Shown one piece after another: positions 25,358 to 36,300 of a stretch of 64,000 bases of DNA. The position numbers and the translations under genes are program-made. The stretch comes from Magicicada septendecula (taxonomy: Eukaryota > Arthropoda > Insecta > Hemiptera > Cicadidae). Under the pieces are notes generated by a model. That model saw nothing but the letters and a program-made list of their open reading frames with translations, was not told the origin of the DNA and did no database searches. Every line of letters starts with the position of its first letter. Positions within the stretch are counted from its first letter, which is position 1. The DNA is taken from assembly GCA_034769895.1 (NCBI GenBank), contig CM068367.1:350487111-350551110 (forward strand), given 5' to 3'.

Positions 25358-26941
25358 CAGGGGCGGATTTACAATTTTGCAGCCCGTAGGCACTATAAAT
25401 TTGCCGCCCTCCCAAAAATATGTTGGGGGGCTGCCATCATTATATTCCCTCTTTGGTTTTAAAGTCCGCACTAGTGTTCTGTAATCCAAACTTTGCTACA
25501 TAATCGCGTGTGCTCTCGTTCATTTGCCAATTAATAGGATCAGAATCTAAGACCTTCCCTACCTGATTTGATGATCTTGCATCATGATTTTTGACGTGAA
25601 CTGGCTCTTCATTCTTCAAAATTGAAGTTTCCTCCACAACGGACTTGTGAACAGTATCTTCACCTTCACTACTATCACAGTTATTGTCGGTATCACTAAA
25701 ATGTCTCGATCCCTTAAATATTAGGCTTGCCTCGGTTTCTGGAACCAAACTACAATTCGGTACATTTCCACATTTCTCGATTTGATCGGGATTGCCCACA
25801 TCTAAAATCTCTCGATGATCACTTTCACTAGCACTCTATGATTCACTAGCACTATTGACACTAGTGGTACTGACATCACTAAACTTCAAATCAGAACTTC
25901 CACATGGTTGCGGTTGTGCATCACTAACACTACATGATTTTAATAAACAATCAATTTTACATTTTTACTTATAATAGTTTCCACTTAAGCTTCTTTTTCT
26001 TTTTTCAATTTTAAATATTGTCTGCCACTTAGTCGCTTTCTTCCGTCAGCTATGTTCTAAAGATTCACACTAAACACAATGCTTATAATATTTTAAAAAT
26101 TCTTCAATATCTACACTGATTTTATAAAGAAAGAAACTTTGTTTCCGTCTTAAATTTTAATTCAAATTAAGTTAGAAAACTTACCTATTCTAAGATCAGT
26201 CTGATAGATGAACATGAACGACAGACACACATGCGGTATGACGGTACGTTTGAGTAACAAAATTACACATAAATTAGAATTAGCCTATTTGGCGTTATTT
26301 TCTGCGCCGCATAAAAATGAAAATAAGTACCGTCAAGTAACATCAAAACTGTGTCCACTACACCGTGTTGTGTTGAAGGATGTTTAAATATACTTTTTAC
26401 GATGAATATTAGTATAAACACCAGCCAATAATAAACCACGTGCACAAAAGCAAAAACAACATGGACGCGCCAAAATTTACGGGGTGCCGGTCAGGGTTGG
26501 GCACAAAATTATTCTACGCTCACGGCCTATGACTGTTAGCAGTTAGTGGCATCCTTCACTCACGTCAAATTACAGAGTCGGTAAAGGATGTTCGAAATTT
26601 GAATGTAAACAAATTAATAGTTAAGTAATTAATTAATATAATGGAAGTATCAGACGGATAATGCATGTAAATGTAATTATGAAAAAACGATGTACTTCAT
26701 ATACATATCGGAAGTAAATGACGAACTATTCTCTTTATGTAATAAACCTAGTTACTAAACAATATATATTTTTAAAAGTTTCTTATCATAGTGGGACGAA
26801 ATGGAACTGCATTTGAAACATATCTTAAGTATGAAAACAACATAACGGCCGTCAAATTTGACCTTTCCAAAATTTGCCGCCTCTCAAATTTTGCCGCCCG
26901 TAGGCAATTGCCTACTTTGCCTATGCCTAAATCCGCCTCTG
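25358..26941 (-). mobile_element. Non-autonomous hAT element (ZMYM1-type)
   Basis: The ends are CAGGGGCGGATTTA and TAAATCCGCCTCTG, perfect inverted repeats apart from one G/A position. The flanking octamers TATGTACG (25350-25357) and TATGTAAC (26942-26949) match at six of eight places, so the duplication is aged. Only the N-terminal part of a transposase is present; no catalytic block was seen in the 1584 bp. It lies inside a Helitron-like coding remnant, whose sequence resumes on the right. Confidence 0.85.
25440..26070 (-). pseudogene. N-terminal remnant of ZMYM1-like hAT transposase
   Basis: The minus-strand frame 25799-25440 includes SDPINWQMNESTRDYVAKFG, the DP-x-x-W...YV stretch that precedes the TTF zinc finger in this transposase group. 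Farther upstream (about 26050-25985) a frame reads RKRLSGRQYLKLKKEKEA, the same first-exon signature as KPSGAQYRKKAKE in the complete hAT at 40822-46027. The frame has at least one stop (in SASES-stop-SASES near 25835), and the catalytic region is missing. The small acidic frame alone would be unrecognisable as a protein. Confidence 0.7.
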
Positions 26942-27600
26942 TATGTAACTTACGATAAATTCTTCGATTCTGGCGGTACAAGCATGACGTCCGTTTTGCT
27001 CCAAACGCTTGAGAAGGAACTTTACGTTTCTTTATATTGCTAGAGCTACGAATGCGTACCATCACATTAGACAATTCAAGTAAATCAATGAATAGATCAG
27101 CACGGGACGCCGTTTCAAGTTTACAAAGCTTCCTTGGGTATAATATTAATTTTCTGCAAACAGCACATGGAACATCAGTGAATTCACTTACTGATGACAT
27201 AAAATTATCTTCATTAATACAATTATGTCGATTATAATTTTCACGCATGTTTTGCGACTCTGTTTCGTTTTGTCTTGCTTCCCGACTACGTTCCCGTGCT
27301 GCCGTTAACCTTTTGTTTCGTTCAAGAGGAAGTTCGTCATCCAGACGTTGGTAAATCAAACGAAGCGATGCTGACTATTCACTATTCATCTGACTTATGA
27401 TCCAATCGATCACGAATCAAGCGGAGTCTATGCTCACGCTGATCGCTTCATTCGTTGCTCAAAAGTTCACGGGTATAATTGAGGTAAGGTCAGCTTTATC
27501 AGAAAGCGACTTTTGAGATAATGTAGAAAGGATATAATCTGTCATTAGTGACACCTACCTTGTCGAACAGCAGAGGTCTCTTGAGAACGTGATTTAGCAT
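26942..27600 (-). pseudogene. Helitron-like helicase N-terminal remnant
   Basis: The minus-strand reading from about 27359 gives RERSREARQNETESQNMREN, a typical NETE-rich repeat of Helitron helicase N-termini, followed by FTDVPCAVCRKL with a CxxC, LFIDLLELSN and KKRKVPSQAF. The order agrees with what I recall of arthropod Helitron ORFs. The reading ends at the right edge of the hAT element (25358-26941), so that element appears to have inserted in it. No Rep or helicase motif is present in the window, hence a fragment. Confidence 0.55.
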
Positions 27601-28018
27601 TTCGCTGAGCATTTTTATTAGACGAATTTTTATAGGTAGGTAATACCTAGGTAATTTATGAAACAAAATTTTAAAATGAAAAATAATAAATCATAATTAA
27701 AGAATTAAATAAATGATTATTATTTATAACAATTCTGGGAGGAAAAATTTTTTATTTCACTTTATACAAGTAAATTAAAATAACAAAAATTAAATAATAT
27801 AGGCCTATAGCTGCCATATAAAATATTTCAAAAATAAAGTACGCCAACTGTATAATCTGTGTTCGTGTTACTATCACTTCACACGAAGTGAAAACCACAA
27901 TTATGAACAAACTAAAGTTTAAACATAAATAGTTACATATTCAATTACTTATACATATGGGTTTTAATTACATTCAGATTATCTTTATATATACAAATTC
28001 AGTGTACGTCTGCACATG
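27601..28018. other. Gene-free, AT-rich spacer
   Basis: Nothing recognised beyond short A/T runs. Confidence 0.5.
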
Positions 28019-28837
28019 TTATCTTATCCGATAGAGCTCATATTCGCACCATATGTTCGTTAGGTTCAGAGTAAGGTTTACATGTGCCGAGTGTGAGGTT
28101 GGCCCGAAGGGGGGGGGGTAAAAATTGGAAAAAATGAAAATACCGCATATGGGGTATAAAATTAAAGGGAATTTCCATGCAAGTAACAAATTTACATGCA
28201 TGTATGCACTATTAAAAATTTTTGGGCGGTTGGGGGTGTCAGTTTGGCCAAGGGGGGTAAAAATTGGAAAAATGAAAATACACCATATGGGGTATCGAAT
28301 TAAAGGGAATTTCGATGGAAGTAACAATTTTACATGCATGTATGCACTATTGAAAATTTTTGGGCCCTTGGGCTTAATAAATGGGCGGTTTGAGGGGGGG
28401 TTGTCAAAAATGGAAAATATGAAAAACGGTAGGACCGATTTCAACGGCAGAAATATTTTATGCAACGGGAGAAGCAACAATAGGATAGGTGTTTTGGTCC
28501 ACGTTGGGAGGTGGGGTGAAAAACACAGTGATTAAAAAACACAGTGGTAAATATAATACTGTATTTACATTTTGTTTAGTGGTGAATATAATACTCTATT
28601 TACATTTTGTTTAGGAATGTGCTGCAAACAACAAATCAATTTAAGGAAATTCAATATAACCGCAATGCTACGTGATGTATTTATAAAATTGTTACAATTA
28701 AAACGTTTTAGTTTCATATATACATTTGTGAAATTTGTGATAGAAAAGTGCCAAGAAGAGGGCGGGCAAACATCGGTCGAAAATCACAACATGCTCAAAA
28801 CGAGCAGGCGCAGGACAAAGTCTGCCGGGTCATCTAG
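28019..28837 (+). mobile_element. Candidate non-autonomous Helitron with internal tandem repeat
   Basis: Two diverged copies of about 130 bp (28120-28245 and 28255-28380) share blocks such as TGGGGTAT, ATTAAAGGGAATTTC and TTTACATGCATGTATGCACT. The stretch ends in GCAGGAC-AAA-GTCTGC, a short hairpin, eight bases before CTAG (28834-28837), followed by T. A hairpin just upstream of CTRR, with insertion before T, is the Helitron 3' end. The left end (TC...) could not be placed; 28019 is only where the resemblance begins. Confidence 0.45.
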
Positions 28838-29738
28838 TTAAATATACAATTATATGATACCGACGTTTAAACAACACTCAACATGTACTAACATCCTGTT
28901 CTTTAACCACCACAAACTAAAGCGAACTGTAGCTTTATTAAATTGTATCATCGAATTATATATATCTGATATGACGCGGTAACCAATTAAATAAGAAAGG
29001 ACCAATGAATTGAAAGGATTTTACAAATGCTTCTGTTCTGTTTTTTGAATATCGTAATTTACATTTCTATCATCCCAAAAAAAAAAGACAACACAAATGT
29101 TTCGTCCAATCGACGATGAAGCTGAGACGGACCGGCAGATTGTTATAGCAGTGTAGTTCTTAATAATGAAAGCTCACAAGTGACCCCCTAAAATCACAAT
29201 TCATAAATCCTCGTTATTCCACTATTCCCCGTAATGTGGAACTATGTTCCATTTGTCGATAACTCTTCGTCCCGAGAATGTCGTCTCACATAACCAGGGA
29301 AATCTTAGTCACCTTTCACAGGTGATCAACACCTTATTCCCAATAACAGGCGGTTGGCTAGCAAAACGTAGTTGCCTGAAAACTGATTTATTTCTTATCA
29401 ACTGATCGTTGCATAGGTCATACCAATCGGCTGATATTTAGTAGAAACTACATCTTATACTAGTTGAGACATTGAGGTGGGTACAATGCCCAATACTTAG
29501 ATCAACATTGGACAGTTTATTTGTTTTCTGCCACATCCTTTGCCTGTCAGGAGGAATGTTTATTAGGATAATTTGGAGCCCGGCTAATAGAATGATAGTT
29601 TAACTTTATCTCTTGGTTAATACAAATTTTAATAAGTATCCGCATGCGATCAATAACATAAATTAAAAAAATAAATTTCGTATTTTCTACAAGAAATCAG
29701 GCGTAATCAAATCAAGCGTTCGGGCTGGTAATGTGGGC
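28838..29738. other. Gene-free stretch
   Basis: No coding or repeat signal was supported. Confidence 0.5.
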
Positions 29739-29746
29739 CCGGTAAA

Positions 29747-30219
29747 CAGTGGCGTATCTCAAATTTGGCCGGGGGGGGGGTCTGTCAAGTCGGCTTCATA
29801 CAAAATAAAAAAAGACAAGTTAAGACTAATCAACGTTACTATCTTTAAAATGGTTTAAAGCAATCTCATTAAAATAAACGGTAATAACACAATAAAAATA
29901 TGCATTACTGAAACATTGATTAGAAGATACTTATTGACTGAATTGATTTCTATACATTTCATATTTCAAACGTATACGCAAATGCTATGTAAGCACACGT
30001 TGTAAGCATATACGTGGTACGTATATGTAATGCTACGTACCGGTATGTATGCTGTTTGTATATTTTAAAAAGAAGTATATTTTTTACTACTATATATTAG
30101 CGTACACAACTGAAACAATAATAAGATAGCCTAAAGATTAAGAGATTAACAAAATTCGATCCTCTGGGGGGTGAGGATCCGGTCCCGTTCGTACCCCCCC
30201 CCCCGTAAATACACCTCTG
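29747..30219. mobile_element. hAT-type MITE upstream of host gene
   Basis: The left end is CAGTGGCGTATCTC, followed by a G run. The right end, read inward, is CAGAGGTGTATTTACG followed by a G run. The flanking octamers CCGGTAAA (29739-29746) and CCGGGAAA (30220-30227) differ at one base. The 473-bp element has no open frame of note. Its end sequence resembles that of the autonomous hAT at 34584-38026 (CAGTGGCGAATATAG...G run). It ends about 170 bp before the start codon of the secreted-protein gene. Confidence 0.87.
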
Positions 30220-30353
30220 CCGGGAAAATGTCCTAAATACGAGATACTGAGATAATTATGGTGACTTGGCAAGCGGTTAGGACCGAATCATCATAAATTC
30301 CATGCGGGTGTTAGGAAACCTGTCGGAACGACTTAGCGTGGTTAGCATCAGCA

Positions 30354-30359
30354 TCAGTT
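30354..30359 (+). promoter_or_regulatory. Candidate initiator (TCAGTT) of host gene
   Basis: TCAGTT matches the arthropod initiator consensus TCAKTY and lies 35 bp before the ATG at 30391. No TATA box was seen at the right distance. The ATG context is favourable (A at -3, G at +4). The match is short, so the site is only plausible. Confidence 0.3.
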
Positions 30360-30390
30360 GCAGAAGGTCACAGAACTTGAACAGAGTAGG

Positions 30391-33300
30391 ATGGCAGTTC
30401 ATCGCTCTTGCTCCGGACTTCTGATGTTTGCGGCTCTGGTCATCACGCAAGCCGCTGCTCTTACTGTTTCAGGCAAGTTTGCTTCGGTTTTATTTTTGTT
30501 AAGTATCACTCTCGTTGTCGTCTTAAAATGCATGTTATTCTTTTGCTTCCTTTAATTACGACTTTTTGTTACATATTTCGCATATCAAAGCCAAATAGTT
30601 TCATCACCACGATATATCTCAAGTGATAACAACTACATCTATAATAACAATAACACTACAATATACAATTTTTTCTGCTGACTTATTATTTATGCTTATT
30701 GTTTATTTGTTTCGTTCAATAAAATTTAACAAAAACAACAACAACAACAACAACAACAATAATAGAAATACAATAACAATAGTAACAAAATTACTATTTC
30801 TGTCAATAAAATTATACTGACAGATTTATAATTGATTTTTTTTTCTAAATACTCTATGTATTTGATTTAATAAGCGCAGAAATATCTATTTTTAGAAAAT
30901 GCGTTGAAGTTTACCTTGATGATTATTTTTTATTCTTATTACATCTTGTTGAAAATGAAGTAGTGCTTTCGAATGACATTTCAGAGTTCTCAACGCGGAA
31001 ATTCGAAACTATAATATGTCCCTGAAATCTTTTTCTTACAGAGTAGATAGATCCGTTATAATATGCTTTCGTTGTATTTTTAACATTAACGGAGATTGTT
31101 CTGGTTGTTGTGTTATTAGTATTTTTTGTATATTTTGTTAAACGAATTAGTATATTTTGTTAAAATTGCAGAGTACCCAAACGATAATTAATTTATAACG
31201 ATTCTCGTAAGTGCTTAATGTCTCGGTTCAAGCTGACAATATAAGCTTAATTGTATAAAAATATTGTTTTGAAAAAGATATCCGTTTTTGCGCACTGACA
31301 GTGAATGCAATATTAATTAATTAAAAATATTTATTAATATTATTCATATCATTAAATAATAGTACTAGTAGTAGCAGTAGTAATTATTATAATTATTGTT
31401 ACTATTATAATACACATTTTTAATAATAATAATAATATCATTAGAATTTCGAGTCTCCGAGGTAAATAATGACAATGTTTGTTGTAGCAATGGTAATAAT
31501 TGAATTTTTTCCTAAATTTAGTCTTTCAGTAAATTATTTACGTAACTTATCTTTTGAAGGGCGCGTGGTCAGGACAATATCATAAAATTTTCCTTATTTT
31601 TTAAAATATATACTAGCAAGCAGCAGTACTATTCATTAAAAGAACGCGTAGATTAATAAAAACCTATCAATTTAATATAGTAAAACAGTTTAATAAACGT
31701 TTGTCACCTAGCAACGGTAACAATTATTTTTCTCTAAATATAGTCTTTCAATAAATGTATTTGCACAAAGTACTGAGAAAGAATGATTGATAACTTTTGA
31801 GCCGTAAGTAGGGGTGGGGGGTCTGAAAGAGCTCGAAAAGGCACAATTTCATACGAAGATCTATCAAACGATACTTAACTTGGCTATCTTAGGGCAAGTG
31901 GCCAGGACAATATAGTTGTCACAGAATTTCCCTTATTATTTTAAAATAAGATGGATTTGTATCAAATGTTACTAAAACAAGAACCGTTGACTATGTCTGT
32001 GGCAGGAGGGAGAAAACAAAAATTGTACAAATGAGATTATTGTTTTTGCTTCTTTTGTTTGTTCTTAATTACAGAATGGCTAACAATTTCTAGCGTTCTT
32101 CTTTTATGTTTATATGTATGTATGTAGTATATATAAGAGACAATTCTTGTTTTTTTTTCTAGTGTTTAGCAAAAGAAGGCAGTTGAAAATAGCTGTTTCC
32201 CGTCGCGCCCGTACCTGTCGCTTTTGTTAGGCCTTGTGGAAACAATTTTTAGGATTATCTGTTGCCTATCGGATTCGATCGTGATACATTTTATTAGACA
32301 AGCAGAGCTCTTAATAAAGCGAATGAAATTTGTTAAGTATAAATATCACATTGTAACGCCTAAATAAATGTTTGTAACTACTGATACTGAATAATGTGTG
32401 ACGCATATCTAAATGCAATAGTAAAGTTTGAATCATGGGCTTAACATTCCGTGGTTACGTTGATAGTAAGGCGTTAAGAAGTGTGGCTAATTGTTTTCAG
32501 CTCCTGCCAGTTTTCACTTTTCGGAATAAAAACGTTCATTATAGACTTATTACTAGTCATTTACACAACGTACAATACAACCTTCAAGATTTTAACGTGT
32601 TAGCTTATTTATAAACTTTACAAAACCAACAGTGTCTGTTTAAAGCGAATAATAATAATCCACAGGATCATAACCGTTCAATTTATCTGTGCATTATGTT
32701 TTGACGTAGGCTAAGTCAGAACAACTGTTACTACTGACATCAGAAAATGTCACCAAATCGTCCAAAATTGGATCTCGGAAAATGTATACTACCAATTTTT
32801 TTTGTTATCGTAATTTGCCAGCTTGATTTACTTGAGTTTCCGTACTCTCCACCTGCAAATTTAAGTGGGTTAAGTTTCTCCCTTACCCTTCAGAGAGTGC
32901 TCTTCTCAACCCAGTATAAAAGAATAAGTTAACAACCACTACAAAAGACAACTGTATAAATTTGCAAGTCGCGCAGAACATACGAGCGAAAACACATGTA
33001 TAAAATGTATTTCCCAGTCTTTCCCATTGTGTCATGTGACTTCTGAATGAAGACTTGGAGCCGAGTACCTTTTGATTGGTGCGGGTGGCCTGTGCCCTTC
33101 GCTACTCTGAAGTAGGGAATTACTCGCAGCAGTTAAGACGAGTATTATAATATTGTTAATATGATATGTAATTCGAAATATCTAATTTAGACCATAATTA
33201 ATATTAAAATATCATCCATAAATTTATAATTCATAATATCTAAAACTAGAGAGATTATAACTAAACTGACAACTGCAGGAAACTAAAAAATTATTAACAA

Positions 33301-36300
33301 AAATCTAAATTCCAAAACAAAAGTACGTGAAAAATATTGAAACTCACCGCGGGTACCTTTCAGACAAGTAACGTCCAGGCTTCAATTTTTCAGTGTCCTT
33401 TGAAACACATATTTCAGAGTAAATCCATCATATTTATAACGTCAAATATCTGCTTCCGACTTAATATCCAGTTACGATTATTATTTATGAATCGAGCTGT
33501 TCCAATTCCGTGAATATTTTATATAGGCCTACATAGTGTTTTCCTGGATTTGACTGCTTGGTTGTCTTCGCCACGTTTGTAGTGTCAGCTTTTATATTAC
33601 TCTGTGGATTTTTTTAGTCTTCCTTCTTTTCCGAAAAGTGTGTGACATTTTGGTGGGAGTCAAGTCTTTTTACTTTGTCGATCGAGCTCTATAATCATAC
33701 AACAAGAGTGACGCCCAATAAACGCTACGTGCTGAAAGATTGGAGAAGAAAGATGTAGAAACGTCGAGAGGAAGACAAAACCGACGCAGATAAATTAATT
33801 CATAAAAAGATCCCCGATACTTCGGGTTGCAGGAATCTAAAAGAGCACACGCGCAAGTCAATGACTGTGCCGTCGGAGTTTTTTCCGTTCTCTGTTTATT
33901 GAAGAACAGAGTCGTGAGGCAACAGAGGAAATGTATGTAGTTGGTGGTGGAGTTTTGAATGGAAGATTTCTGACGCTAATGAACGAGCGTGTACTACCGT
34001 TTGAATGGAAGATTTCTGACGCTAATGAACGAGCGTGTACTGCCGTTTGAATGGAAGATTTCTGACGCTAATGAACGAGCGTGTACTGCCGTTTGAATGG
34101 AAGATTTCTGACGCATTTCTGACGCTAATGAACGAGCGTGTACTGCCGTTTGAATGGAAGATTTCTGACGCTAATGAACGAGCGTGTACTGCCGTTTGAA
34201 TGGAAGATTTCTGACGCTAATGAACGAGCGTGTACTGCCGTTTGAATGGAAGATTTCTGACGCTAAGTGTGTACTGCCTTTTTTCGGTAGGACGGGATTT
34301 TCCTTAAAGCGTGTTCTCCAAACATGTCAGTTTTTATGCTTATATTGTACACTACGCTGTGATGTGTCTTTAAAGTATGTTCTGATAGAGCTAATATTTC
34401 GCCTTTTATTTTTTTTTAATTAGACGATTTGTCCGGTAACAAACGTGTTTCATCTGACCAATACTGACTTTTTGCAGTCTCTGCGGGGATTCCCGTAAAT
34501 TCATGCTTCGTTTTAAATGTTATTTTGTGAACTGTCAAGTCACTTATTTTGCGTATACTGAATACTATTTTAATGGCTTGTTTCAGTGGCGAATATAGAA
34601 TATATTTTTGGGGGGGGGGCCAAGATTAATGTAAGGTTAGGTTAAGTAATTTTAAGTAGACACCCCATGATACTTTATATCAGTTTTGCTGCTCATATTC
34701 AGAGGGTAATTTGCGCTGAATGCCCCTTTTACTTTACCGAGATCACGCTTCTTTATTGTTGACATTAAATCATAAAAAATATATCTATTTTTAAACAAAC
34801 CAAATGATGAAAAGATCTGTTACTATATTTCAAACATTGGTCAAGATTTTAACAATGTCTCATCTGTAAACACTTATCCGAACTAAAAGAGTGAAATACG
34901 CGATTGTGATTATCGTGTTTGGAGGGGTTCTAGCTATAAATATTGTTTTGTTCTGTCATGTATGTATAAATTGCCAAGACCCCTATTTTTTTCTTTTTGT
35001 GTATACACGCATATGTGTGTTTTATCAACTATCATTCAAAAGACTGTTTTGAGTATTGTTTTGGAGAGACCTTAAAAGAAGGTTTAATAAAGTGACTGTT
35101 TGACAATGCAACAAAATTTGTTTTATTAATCGTTTATCCAACTGACAATAAAAAGAATACATAAAAAGGAACTCCACTTTTTATATAGACCAATGGTTAC
35201 GAAACAAAATCCAGGTTTCTTGGTACACTTGCAAACTTATCAAGAACTTCATCGTCACTAACTATAATGTCTCTGTGGATAGAAAGTAAAGCAAGCCCGT
35301 TAAGCCTACTTTCAGATGTGCTGTTCCTTAGGTAAGTCTTCAGTCTTTTCAGGCTGGAGAAAGTTCTCTCTACGGTTGCGACAGAAACAGGAAGAACTGC
35401 GAGTAATTTCAGAAGGGTATAAATGTTGGGGAAGAAAGTCTTGTCACATTTTTCTAGAGAACTTATAACCGTTTTTGGAAGATTTGAAGGATTTTCCTGA
35501 CTCCACTTTTCTTTCCACAACATAAACTCACTTTGCACAATCTCTTTATGTGACAAATCTTCTTCGTAGAAACCAAAAGCAGCCTCCAATGAACCGAAAT
35601 CTGTTATGATACACAATTGTGGAAGGATGTTTTGTAAGGATGCAACTGTTTCCTTGTGAGATTCAAAGCGTTCTTTCAGTGAGTTACAAAAATCGTCCAG
35701 GTATGGCACATAAACAGCTCGTCGATAGTATTCTTCTTCTGTGGGGTAAGGGAGCTGTTTGAAGGCGGCAAATTCTTGGAATCTCTTCCTTAATGTCAAG
35801 TTTGGCAGCGAATGACTTTACTTGATTATACAAGGCTTTAAATGAGTCATCAGCATTTGCCCTCTCCTTCGACAGAAGGTGTAAGACACTCGTAACGGTA
35901 GTCAAGGCCTGTGGAAGATCTATATTTTTGTTTTGAAGCTGCTCAGATAAGTTATGCGTGGTTGATAGCATCCGGCTCAAAACAAAAAGATTAATAAGAA
36001 ATGCAAATTGACTAATAGCACTATTTAGAGTGTGAGCCTTAGAAGCTGAGTCACTTAATTCCTCTTCTTCTATTTTGCAAAGGGAGAGAAAGATAGGTTC
36101 CAAAATGTCTTTAAATAAAATTACTGAGTCGTGCCTTTCTACCCATCGGGTTTCGCACAATGAAATAAGTTTCTTTTTCTTTTGTTCTGGACAACATTCA
36201 GAAATCATTGATTTCAATATTTCTGTTCTTTTGGCTGACATATGAAAGAATCCACAGACTTCTTTTATGACACCCATACAGTTTCTTATAGAAGGTATTC

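Noticed and set aside
26772-27359. Host protein of 195 residues
   Set aside because: Its C-terminal part runs into the inverted repeat of a hAT element and its N-terminal part resembles Helitron helicase.
33953-34285. CRISPR-like array
   Set aside because: The whole 46-bp unit repeats with no unique spacers, and the context is an animal genome.
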